NCBI GenBank assembly: GCA_949152475.1 | Contig: OX424555.1 | Span: 97,063,515-97,127,514, forward strand | Direction of reading: 5' to 3' | DNA: 64,000 nt | From: Terebella lapidaria | Lineage: Eukaryota; Annelida; Polychaeta; Terebellida; Terebellidae | In this document: positions 22,878-32,814 of the stretch, piece by piece | How positions within the stretch are numbered: the stretch's first letter is position 1 | Layout: each line of letters opens with the position of its first letter | The notes under the pieces: generated by a model | Seen by the model: only the letters and a program-made list of their open reading frames with translations | What the model was told of the DNA's origin: nothing | Database searches by the model: none | Made by a program: the position numbers and the translations under genes

Positions 22878-23282
22878 ATGGCTGGTATTCCATTCGTGTC
22901 CAAGAAGAAGGAGGGCGGGATGGCGCACCCAAGCGGGATGAAGGAGACGGGACAGGCCACGGTCGAGGTTCTGGAGAAGGCCCGCCCTCTCGGCGTGCTG
23001 GGCGGACACGTGGCCGGCGCGGTGGGCGGAGCTAAGGCAGGTGGGCCGGCAGGGGGCGTGGCCGGGTACGCGGGGGGCGGGATCGCAGGCGGAGCCGCCA
23101 TGGACGGCGTGACTTCTGGTGTGGATACGCTCGTGCACCAGGAGTACCGTCCCCATGGCTACGTCAAAGACGCCACTAATATCGTGTCGAACCCGACTGA
23201 CGCGGACGGCTGGACGGACGCGGGCAAGAGGGCCATCAAGGACGGCACTCTGCCCGGAGGTGCTGGCCCATCAACAAATTGA
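22878..23282 (+). CDS. Glycine-zipper-like small protein, 134 aa
   Basis: A GC-rich open frame of 134 codons stands out sharply from AT-rich flanks, with codon bias towards G/C third positions. The protein starts MAGIPFVSKKKEGG. Residues about 35-82 are Gly/Ala-rich with repeated GxxxG-type spacing (GGHVAGAVGGAKAGGPAGGV, AGYAGGGIAGGA), suggesting a membrane-active or helix-packing glycine zipper. The C-terminal part has EYRPHGYVKDATNIVSNPTD. The ATG follows a pyrimidine-rich CATCGCCAG, so it may also be the first codon after a splice acceptor. Two AATAAA signals follow (23395 and 23466). The minus-strand frames here are GC-driven shadows. Homologues and function are not known to me. Confidence 0.6.
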   Translation: MAGIPFVSKKKEGGMAHPSGMKETGQATVEVLEKARPLGVLGGHVAGAVGGAKAGGPAGGVAGYAGGGIAGGAAMDGVTSGVDTLVHQEYRPHGYVKDATNIVSNPTDADGWTDAGKRAIKDGTLPGGAGPSTN

Positions 23283-23394
23283 ACTGTCACCGATATCCAT
23301 TGTGTGAAAACTGACATCTAACAATTATCAAACACCATTTAATTGGTGATATATGAGATACATGTTTTGTTTCCGGTGATGCAACACAAGGAGG

Positions 23395-23471
23395 AATAAA
23401 TATGGACACGAATTTATCACGACATGACACGACCTGTTGTCAAAAGTCAAAGAGTGTATCGAAAAAATAAA
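23395..23471 (+). promoter_or_regulatory. Polyadenylation signals after the glycine-rich gene
   Basis: AATAAA at 23395-23400 and 23466-23471, 110-190 bp after the stop codon, in the correct orientation for transcript cleavage. Confidence 0.4.
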
Positions 23472-23635
23472 TATACACATTGAATTCAGCATCTCGGTTC
23501 TTCATTGAGCCTGTTTGCTGGTTTTGTAATTCATCAGTATAGAAGAGTCGAGATTTACATTAAAAACAGAAAGTATCACAGTTAATTTAACAGGAAGTGT
23601 CACATTAATACATTGCACATTTTGTGAGTATGTGG

Positions 23636-24130
23636 ATACCCAGTTGAACGATGCCAATATCATAAGGTAAGTATCAATCTATTACCACTAATACAATCAG
23701 ATTTTGATGATGCCAATAAGAAACGTAAAATACAACGTTTGCAATAGAAACAAAGCCCGACCAAATAGTTTATCCAAAGACACACTGGCGTCATCAGGGG
23801 CAGACAGTGTGTTAAATGTAGTTGTTTCTACTGTACACCTGATTGAATTAGTATACAACTGCCCAACAACCTATGAAAATAATTTAGAAATCCGAAACTA
23901 ACCCCATGGAATAGATACATGACAAGTACAAAAGTACCCAATCACAAGCCAGAAGACTACTGAGTTGATGGTATCCTCGGGGACAGATTTTACGTCCGCC
24001 AGCAGTGACACCGACTCAGTGGTATGAATGTAAGTATCAATCTATTACCACCAATACAATCAGATTTTGATGTTGCCAATAAGAAACGTAAAATACAACG
24101 TTTGCAATAGAAACAAAGCCCGACCATAAG
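23636..24130 (-). repeat. Penelope-associated tail repeats, inverted
   Basis: 23930-24030 is the reverse complement of 19200-19320, the tail of Penelope-like copy 3 (AGTGACACCGACTCAGTGG against CCACTGAGCCGGTGTCACT). The word GTAAGTATCAATCTATTACC followed by a conserved block of about 100 bp occurs at 23666 and 24030, and a diverged copy begins at 25012. A further inverted copy is at 29385-29475 (GTTGGGCAGTTGTATACT). These are remnants of one dispersed family around the kinase gene. Confidence 0.6.
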
Positions 24131-24364
24131 CCTACACCATGTTTGGGAGACAATACTTCGAATACAATACTAGCCAGCGGAAAGCCCAGGCAGAGATTCC
24201 GGTAAATATGAATGTAAAGCCCATTGCAAAGACTATTAGTATATACATATATTCTCGCCAAACACTCGCGTGAATATAAAGGTCACTAGAATATAAAGTA
24301 AAGGTTACTTGAGTGTAAATCAAGAGTAGGATAAAATTTAGGGAAAAGTCCTTGCAAGCATTCC

Positions 24365-27300
24365 CTATTGAGCATTTGTCTTTGTTTTGTTGTTACCATG
24401 GTTACAGTACGAGTCTATGATTCGCCTCCACGTTGCGTACAGTTCCTCCTCCGGCGTATCCCAGATTTTCTGCAAAGTCTTCCAGCCGTTTTTGCGGGCC
24501 GTCCGGAGTAGTGACGTGTTCGTGGGGTTTTTCGCGAAGTTGTACGCACCCATGACGAGGGAAGTCGCGTACCGCGCCGCCATGCAGACTCTGAGGAGCG
24601 CGAACTCATGGTCACTCAGCGACCGTCGCGACAGGTACCCCGCAAGGACGTGTCCAGGACACTCGAGCGGGTCCAGGTCAGTGTTCAGCGTCATGTACAT
24701 CAGCGTGATCCCGACGTCGAACACGTAGCGAGACGGACGCGAATCCTCGAAGTCAATGATGCCGGCGACTGTGTAGGTGTCGTCCGCGAGCCGCTTTAAG
24801 ATGATGTTCACGGGGTTGTAGTCAGCGTGTATCAAACCTGCAGAATGTAAACGCGAATGAGCTAAGAAAAATTACCACAGAAAATGTGTCAAAGTCACAA
24901 ATTCTATAAAGGACATTCTTCAGAATGGAATGGTTGTTTTGACCAGCGATTCAAGAGCAATACACTTTCAATGTCACATGGATACCCATAGGGAATCTGA
25001 ATCATCAATGTAAGTATCAACTTATTACCAGCGATACAACCAGATTTTGATGATGCCAATAGCAAACTATTGGAATAGTAACTAAGCCCTTGCCAAATAT
25101 TTTATCCAAAGACACAATGGCATCATCGGGGGTAGACAGTGTGTTAATTGTACCTTGGTGATTGGTAATAAATCTTCGATAGTTCAGCTTACGTTTATTA
25201 CCAAATTTATTGGTCAGAAACATTTAAGAACAACTAAGAATTTACTGTAAATGCTTTGTGGAATTCGTTTGTACTTGCACCTCTGGTAAGTATGATAGAA
25301 ATTGAACTCAAGAATGCAATTAAGAATTTCTAAAAGTATATATTCTTTTGGGTCAGGCTTAAACGTCATCTTCACTCCAGTTATCTATCTTGAGTGTGAC
25401 GAACCCTACATTAAATATAATAAGTTATGTACACATGGCAACTTTTCATGATTTCATTTCGGGGTGGAGCAGGTTTGGTAGGAGTTGATTTAAAATTTCA
25501 TTTCTTGTTCCATATTTTTTGCTTGGGATTATGTTAAGAAAGTTGAGATTCGACATAGATTCGGAAGTTGACGAGATGGAATATAGCCGATCAATCATAA
25601 CGCGCATATATATGAAACACACCTCTAATACCTAAAAGTGGGCTGATATCTTGAACGTGCTTAAAATTCATGCATATAGGTATATAACTATAAGGGTATA
25701 GTTATATGGCGTGGGTTTAAACCTGATGGCAGGTGTTCGTAGTTGCTCTCGACCTCGGTTTGAAATGCCCTGATGATGTCACAGACGAGCGCGTGTTGCC
25801 CTGGATCCTGCACGTGCGAGATGTAATCATGGAGACGGGAAAAGTTTTCCATGGCCCAGACACTCCTGATGCGCAGCTCCGTCAGAGCATCCGGGGCACA
25901 GTCCTGACGTGATAGGAGACAGCCATTTTCAAGTTGCCGTTGGTCTCACTACAAAATCGTTTACTATGGTGGCTGAATTACATAATATTTTCATTTTGAA
26001 AATCATATATTGAGTAGCGAACGTTTCCCTACAAAAAAGATTGTTACTCTTTGCAGTGTTCCCTGAATAAAACTATTCGTTTTATGTAATAAATTTGCCC
26101 TATCATAATTGCAATACATCTGGAATAAGCCACATTATTATATATCTATATCTGCGATGTGCGTGAACACTGTGCGTGCCCTGTACGATAACAAAGCTCA
26201 GCGGGCGAATAAGAGGGCGAATATCAGGGCAAATAATGTAATGATCGGTATTCTGCCCGGTGTCAACGATCGCTCATGCGCATCGAATGACGTGGCAATA
26301 ACAACCTATGCACATGTCTTATTGTCCTTTACCGCTATTCTTTGATGGTACATAACATTACCTGGGTTTTCCAGCATGTGTCCCGATATTTGCCCTTGGT
26401 CCCGGCACTCGGGATATACTAAAAGCCAGGTAATATTGTCTATGTATTTTATCATGTTTACCTGTAGAGCTGCGTGGACCCTGGCCAGGTATTCCCCAAC
26501 ATCAAAGAGAAGCTGCGGGCTGTGACTGACTTGCTCCATGGTGGTTCCCGGGATGAATGTCTGCAGCTTGACCAGCCATTTCTCACCATCAGCATTCTCA
26601 TCTGCAGTAGCGATGATTCTTACATTACTACAACAATAATTTGATAGTGAGATTGAAAACTTTCACGGAATCATTAGTTCAATACAGTAGCGGATTTAGA
26701 GGGGGGGGGGGGGGGTTACTGGGGTCAGGACCCCCCTTTTCGAAAAAAAAATACATATACATAGGCGGGTTCAGCCTTCCTGCCCGAAAAAAAATGATGT
26801 CGAAATACCATGTTTAAGAACAAGTTGATCAGGGTGAGTTTGTTCCAAATGTATACTCAGGAGAGACCGGGAAGCTACCACAGGACATAAAAAGGGGCCT
26901 GGCTTCTGGGGTCCTTCAGCGGGCCCCGGACCCCCACCCAAATGTGCAGATTCCCTTCTACATTTTTTTACAAACTTCTCAGGACATAGTCATCAATGAA
27001 TTTTTAAGTGCAATATATACCCAGGAGAGCCACTAAATTAATTCAGAACATAAAATGGCTATGATTTCTGGGGCCCTTCAGTGGGCTCCATACTCCCGGC
27101 TTAAAAAGTCCAGCTTCTCTTCCTCCTTTTTACAAACTTTCCAGAACATGATCATCAATGAATTCTCAAGTGCAACCATTCCCAGGAAAGGCCACAAAAT
27201 TAGTTCAGAACATAAGGAAGGCTATGACTTCTGGGGCCTTTGGGCGGGCCCCAGGATCCCCGGCCCAAATGTGTAGCTTCCCTTCTACATGTACATTTTT

Positions 27301-29020
27301 CACAAACTTTCCAGAACATGGTCATCGATGAATTTTTAAGTGCAATTTTTCCCAGGAGAAGGCCACAAAATAAGTTCAGAACATACAAAGGGCTATGAAT
27401 TCTGGGGCCCTTGAGCGGGCCCCAGACCCCCCCCCCCCCCAAATGGATAGCTTCCCTTCTACTTTCTACCAATTTTTCCACAACATGGTCGTCCATGAAA
27501 TTTTAAGTGAAATTTATTCCCAGGAGGAGGCCACAAAATAAGTTCAGAACATAAAAAGGGCTATGACTTCTGGGGCCCTTAAGCAGGCCCCAGATCCCCG
27601 GCCAAAATGGGTAGCTTCCCTTCTACTTTCTACCGAAGTTTCCAGAACATGGTCATCGATGAATTTCTTAGTGCAATTTATTCCGAGGAAAGGCCACAAA
27701 ACTAATTCATAACCTGAAGAGGCTCTGATTTCTGGGCCCCCCAGCAGGCCCGAGCCCCCCCCCCCCCCCCCCCCAAAGCTGAAACAGGTTCGCTTCGTTT
27801 TTGCATTTATTATGAAAGTATGGCGATCAATGGGTATTTAAATGAAAATCTTTCCCAGGAGATGCCATCAACTTACCTCAAGTCATAAAAAAGTCTCTGG
27901 CTTCAGGGTCTCTTGAGCGGGCCCCAGACCCATACTGGGACAGGCTCGCTTCACTCACAACTTTTTTTTTACAAATAAACCAGGGGCGAGAAGTGGGATT
28001 TACACCCAGGAGATACCAAGAAAATACCACAGGACAGAACAAAGGCTCTGGCTTCTGGGGCCCTTGAGCGGGCCCCAGACGCTACGCCGTATAATGTTGG
28101 ACCCCCTCTTTTCAAATTCCTGGATCCGCCCCTGCAATAGCACCGAACATTTATATATTTATAAACTCCGACCGAACATTTATATATTATTTTGTGATAT
28201 TAGGGTGTCCTGCATCATATCGTGTGATAATATCTCGCAATTTTTCACTCAACGAACGTATTTAGATCACACAAAAATTCGAGTACAACCGATTTTACAT
28301 TCTTGTGCGCTTATGAGATTACCTTCTCAACTATACCGTTCATTTGCAATTTTGCTGCTGGTGACACATGTCAAGGGTATTTTGGATCTAAATGTTTGGC
28401 CTGATCTTGCTTATAATCCTAAAATGGTTTAACCTGGTTTTCTATTCGCACCATCAAAATCTTGCCTTATGCACTGGTGATAATACGCCAACAAAACCTC
28501 TTAACCTGTTTCAAACAGAATCTTTTGGTTGGTAAATTCCCCAGACTTGGTAAGAACGGGTTGAGGACAGACAATACCACCATCAGTCAGGATCTTCTGC
28601 ATCGTAACTTCCGCCGCTGTAGGAAAAAGTGTTGTGGTTGAGCAGCTATCAATTGTTATCGAACATGCCCTACGTACAAAAAACAAGGATATCTCTATCA
28701 GACAGGAAAATTTACGCCACGATTGTTCATATTTTAATAATAAATTCGGGATATCGTTGATCGTTGTATGCACGGTGTATTAATAGCGTACCTGCGTGGC
28801 TCTCTATAGAAGGCGTGTACTTGATCATCTTGAATAGGTACCCATCAGGACACAAACTGTCAATTTGGACGTTTTCCCACGACTCAACCACATTTATCTG
28901 GTAGTTCCGGGTGATGTAACCCGGATGTTGTTTAATTGTGGTCACATGCAATCCATAGAATTCCTTTATCACCCGGATGACAATATCGTGTTGGGAGGTT
29001 GCCATTTCAGTGGACGCCAT
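24365..29020 (-). CDS. HYKK-like: Hydroxylysine kinase-like protein (APH fold), five exons
   Basis: Exons on the minus strand: 29020-28792, 28616-28506, 26601-26462, 25903-25723, 24837-24365. All junctions are GT/AG (G|GTACGC, G|GTTAAG, G|GTAAAC, G|GTTTAA) and all phases agree. The total of 1134 nt gives 377 residues, close to the roughly 373 of vertebrate hydroxylysine kinase. The N-lobe includes EFYGLHVTTIKQHPGYITRN (residues about 19-38) and EKWLVKLQTFIPG. The catalytic loop is GLIHADYNPVN (H224, D226, N231) and the metal-binding Asp is in GIIDFEDS (D249). Both motifs are typical of the aminoglycoside phosphotransferase/choline kinase superfamily; HYKK phosphorylates 5-hydroxy-L-lysine with GTP in lysine/collagen breakdown. 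Substrate here is inferred from length and motif pattern. Another APH-family kinase is possible. Introns are loaded with repeats, yet no exon is damaged. Confidence 0.85.
25008..25190 (-). repeat. Dispersed repeat copy in intron 4 of the kinase gene
   Basis: GTAAGTATCAACTTATTACC and the following 150 bp (GATTTTGATGATGCCAATA, ATTTTATCCAAAGACACA, GTAGACAGTGTGTTAA) match 23666-23820. It lies inside the intron and does not affect exons. Confidence 0.6.
25682..25707. other. Short perfect hairpin beside exon 4
   Basis: ATATAACTATA, loop AGGG, TATAGTTATAT: 11-bp perfect arms just downstream of the exon 4 donor in transcript sense. Could influence splicing, or be chance in AT-rich DNA. Confidence 0.4.
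26130..26433. mobile_element. TTACCTGG-family element (copy 2), intron 3 of the kinase gene
   Basis: Shares its interior with 3706-4062 (CTCAGCGGGC, GGTGTCAACGATCGCTCATG, GCGCATCGAATGACG) and ends CCAGGTAATATTG as the first copy does. Its left end is less clear. Confidence 0.55.
26685..28134. mobile_element. 1.45-kb TIR element with 165-bp tandem units, intron 2 of the kinase gene
   Basis: The left end reads CAGTAGCGGATTTAGAGGGG and the reverse complement of the right end reads CAGGGGCGGATCCAGGAATT. A direct CAATA lies on both sides (26680-26684, 28135-28139). The interior holds seven to eight units spaced 154-170 bp, each with GGGGCCCTTGAGCGGGCCCC-like and CCAGAACATGGTCATC words and a C-homopolymer that varies from copy to copy. 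No transposase is visible. CAGGGGCGGATCCAG-type ends are widespread in animal DNA transposons; hAT affiliation is possible, but the short TSD argues for caution. Confidence 0.65.
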
Positions 29021-29339
29021 TATTCAGTTGACCCTGATAGGAAAAGTGAAACACATTTGAATCTAAACATTGTATTTAATAAAGTATATCAAAAGGTGAC
29101 ACTGGGATACGATAATGTTGTGTCATCGGATCCCCCGAGTATTACTCTCCATTGTTATAAACACATGTTTCCATCAAATTGTTGTCGAAATTCGGTATCA
29201 ATAGCATCATTTTCATATCAGACATTCAGTATGTACAGTGTGATAAATATTACTGTTTGCGCATATATCTCCTACCCAGTTCATGGAGAATTCCGTAAGA
29301 ATTTCAGGAAAATTTTAATCAGTTCAGCCTTCAATCTGG

Positions 29340-29475
29340 CTTGTGATTAGGTACTTACGTACTTGTCATATATCTATTCGATGGGCATTGTTTTAGATTT
29401 CTAAATTATTTGTTGGGCAGTTGTATACTAATATTTTCATCAGGTGTACAGTAGAATCAACTACATTCAACACAA
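29340..29475 (+). repeat. Penelope-associated tail fragment
   Basis: GCTTGTGATTAGGTACTTAC (29338) parallels GCTTATGATTAGGTACTTAT (19281). 29385-29475 is the reverse complement of 23800-23880. It lies 0.3 kb upstream of the kinase start codon and may overlap its promoter. Confidence 0.5.
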
Positions 29476-29507
29476 TGTCTGTCCCTCATGACGTTGCGCG
29501 ATTCCCG

Positions 29508-30205
29508 CTTACAGCTTGGTACTCGTTCGTGCAAAAAAAAAACGGCTATCGAAGGGCCTGAAAACCCGGGATTTTCGTGTTGGATCAATTTGTCATGAAA
29601 TACCCTTTATACAGTGTGTGTGTGCCAATAGATGTGTCAGAACCATGAAATAATTTCATATCCATTCAAAGGAATCATTTGGATGGTCTACAGGTGTATA
29701 TATTAAATTATATTTGGTATATTTTGAGTTTGCATAGTCAAATCCGGGAGATATCTGGCAACTTTATAAGTCAGTGATAAAACCATCGTCAGTAATTTGA
29801 TATATATATATATTGTTGCAGGTAATATTATTTACCTGAGATAGTTGACAAATCAACTGCCAGAGGCATATTTACCATCAAGGATAAAATTTTCCACACA
29901 AAAAAACCAAGAATTATAAGAAAAATCGTGCTTGAGAGCAGTTCGCGGATCCAGGTAAAGGTTGCCAGAAATCTCTCACATTTCGATATTAAACTGGAAA
30001 ATATATCAACTGTATCCAACTTAGACTACTCAAAATGTTTCCATAGAATGGCTCTGAGGGTCCCCCATGGCGCTGACACATTTATTGGCACATACGCACT
30101 GATTTTCATGAGATATTGGCCCAACACGAAAATCCTGGGTTTTCAGGCCGTTCGTTTTTTGCATGGACTAGTACCATGCTGTAGGCGGACACCAAGCAAC
30201 TGATG
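29508..30205. mobile_element. Long-TIR MITE, about 700 bp (copy 2)
   Basis: Both ends read inward as C(T/C)TACAGC(T/A)TGGTACT and GGCCTGAAAACCC followed by GGATTTTCGTGTTGG, and then share further diverged sequence (GTGCCAATA, ATGTGTCAG), giving inverted repeats of 100-150 bp. An inverted, truncated relative lies at 15121-15842. The interior contains a short TA run and a CATTTGGATGGTCTACAGG word shared by both copies. No transposase is encoded. Confidence 0.65.
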
Positions 30206-30229
30206 ACGCCAGTGTCACACTCCGAACCG

Positions 30230-30507
30230 TATAACCCTACAGATGTCTGTAGGGTTATACCAAGATGGCGGAAGGTTTGTAGCTTCGATTCGTTTCAGGC
30301 TATTTCGAGGGAATTTAGTTACCTTTGACACAAAATGAGTTATCCCTTCCAAGAAGCACATGTTGGTGTGTCTGAGGCCGTGTCTGTGTGTTGAGAAGTG
30401 TTTTATTTCGGCGGAATTTTCGATCTCCAGGTTCGAGCATGTATAACCCTACCGTTTGTTGCCTATAACCCTACCGATACTAAGGCCGTGAACAGATATA
30501 ACCCTAC
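30230..30507 (+). repeat. TATAACCCTAC cluster with one inverted copy
   Basis: TATAACCCTAC occurs in direct orientation at 30230, 30442, 30464 and 30497, and inverted at 30249. The first and inverted copies form an 11-bp hairpin with an 8-base loop. CCAAGATGGCG follows immediately at 30260, matching the vertebrate YY1 core AAGATGGCGGC at least partly. Five exact 11-mers within 280 bp are not expected by chance. Confidence 0.6.
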
Positions 30508-30509
30508 CA

Positions 30510-31965
30510 GCCAAAACATGTGACAGTTAAGAATCAGTTAAATCCTACAATTTATTTGCAAAAAACGAACACTTGAGTAGTACAGTAATTGTGATACCAT
30601 TTAATTTGACCATCTGACAATTTGACAGAAATTATGAATTTTGAAAATCTGATGGTGCAAACAACAGTTTCAAGTTTGAATGTATATAATGTATATATAA
30701 GCCTACTCTGATTTTTCTATCTCGTTTACAATGTTTTTGCTGATATTTTTGTGATGCTAAATAGTATCGTATTATGACTTGGTATACTTCACCTGTGGCT
30801 CTGTGATGTGACGTGATTTGAGATGTGTGAGATGTTTGAGAATATTATTGTTTGTGAATAGAACAAAATTTATGTGAAATTTATGTCTGTTTGAAAAACA
30901 TGGCGTAAGACCGCCCGATAGAATTGCAAAATAAATACTAGTAAATGAACAAGAGTATTACCACATCAACAGCCGACTTGTTGGGGATGAAACATAACTA
31001 CAAAAAAAATAATAATATAAAATAAATAGATATAGAAACATACATGGCCTCGTTTTCTTTCACCGTGTTATTATTTTGGATGGAACCACACCATGTCGCG
31101 TCAATCCAGATTATCAATTCGAATTTGGACAACGCTACTGCCACGAACGGACACTAAAACTATGCAAATCCCTACGAGATTCCTCGACGCATGTACACCG
31201 AGTGTAAAAGTTATAACTCAAAAGTACATTGTTTGTGAGAGAATGTCACAGTTTGCACAACAAACACTTTTTTTTAGTCCATGTTATCCATACCAAGTAA
31301 AATTTCATCGACACATTCGACGCGAGCTTTCGAACCGATCCAACAAACAGAGGGTTTATCATAACATGCATCAGGGCATGCCAAAAGGCGCCAAATGAAA
31401 CCACGTCTCATCTCCTATTCTGCACCGAACTAGAATATACATTTCACTTGCAATATATCTTTAGAGTTGTATTCAATGAATGTACATGTGGATTCTCATG
31501 AAAAAGTTGAAGAGTATATCGAAATAGCTCCTGGCATCTGGTTATACTTATCTTTTTTCATCTTGTTTTGGAAGAGAATTTTTGCCACAGTTCTCGCGCA
31601 ATATGCCTGGCGAGTCTAGGAAGATTTCGTCAGGAAGCATCAAAACTGTGATGCCCAACATTCTCCGAATGTGGAGTGCGGGCACTCAGGGACAAGCGAC
31701 TTTGTCCTCATAGAAATCAACTTTGATACCCAACATATCTTGGAAATCAACTATTTCAGAAAAAAAAAAACGAATTCACGATAAAGGATAAAATGTTGAG
31801 AATACATAACAAATGATAAGGGGTTTGGGTTTTTCCCTGTTGTAATGTATGTATTTTTTCCTAATTAGACTATGATATTGGGATGTTGTGTTTCTGATCA
31901 TCAGATTAGGTACGCATGACAGATGAAAAATTCATAAATTATGTGACTTGCAGGACGAGGGCCAG
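30510..31965. other. No recognised feature
   Basis: AT-rich DNA. The 101-codon plus frame at 31093-31398 has no recognisable domain or codon bias and is not called. Confidence 0.4.
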
Positions 31966-31969
31966 ATAC

Positions 31970-32130
31970 CGGATCATGTAACGCAGTGGTTTAGCTACAG
32001 GACGCAAGGTCGTCTGTTCGAATCTCATAAGTGGGATTTATCACGCCACCCTGAATGATTGTGCTGTGGGCTCAATGGGTAGGATGACCGTTGAGTTACA
32101 AAGCCCTGACGCAGAACATATTCCAGCTGC
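31970..32130 (+). repeat. Candidate tRNA-derived SINE head
   Basis: GTAACGCAGTGGTTTAGCTA resembles a pol III A box and CTGTTCGAATCTC, about 35 bp downstream, resembles a B box, with tRNA-like spacing. A second block (GTGGGCTCAATGGGTAGGAT) follows. The stems do not close as a functional tRNA, so a degenerate SINE is more likely than a tRNA gene. Confidence 0.35.
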
Positions 32131-32814
32131 ACAGCATATATGTACAAGGATGTATTCATCGAACAAAAATATTTCGAAAACAAAGCAGGATTAGTATTTG
32201 ATATTAATAATGCACATATTTGATATTGCACGTCTTTGTTCAGAAGATTTCATAAAATCAAGTTATATCAACTGTTAGCTGTAGTTATGGTATTAAACAT
32301 GGAACCAAGTATAAAGCATGCGAGCGAACGAAACCAAGTCCTTTTTCTAATCTCAAAGTCCGGTGTCAGGCAAAATCGATTATGAATCTTCAGGAACACC
32401 CATATCTGGCCGCCACATAATTAGTGCATTAACCCAGCATTTTGGTCTATCCATAGAAATTCAAATTTCCGAATTTGTATGCGGTCAAAATGTTACATTT
32501 TTTTGAGATACATTATCGATATACTAAGTCGATATTATCAAGTTCCTAACTCGGGAATTTAAAAAAAAATCTTCTTCCCCCTCCTGCCCCCTCCCTTCGA
32601 AAACCAGCATCCAATAGGAATGGTGCGCGTTAGTCACGTGCAAAGTGATTCTGATCGGTCAATGCCGATTTATATTGTAACATATGGTCCAAGAATGCCT
32701 CAATAAGTTTAACGAATATTTGTTTGCGCGATGAAATGTACATATTTTCATGTCATTGATTGGTATTATGGACCATAGGGCAACTTTCAATACATGTTCC
32801 GTAGGTGAAAAAAA

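Noticed and set aside
22842..23156. Minus-strand ORFs of 77 and 104 codons opposite the glycine-rich gene
   Set aside because: GC-rich shadow frames; the plus frame has the coding codon bias, start context and poly(A) signals.
24387..24799. Plus-strand ORFs of 63 and 113 codons across kinase exon 5
   Set aside because: Antisense shadows of the conserved APH catalytic exon.
28865..29350. 161-codon plus ORF opposite kinase exon 1
   Set aside because: Antisense to a well-supported exon and running into a repeat tail; no domain.
31985..32060. Functional tRNA gene
   Set aside because: A- and B-box-like words exist, but the acceptor and anticodon stems do not pair; a degenerate SINE head fits better.
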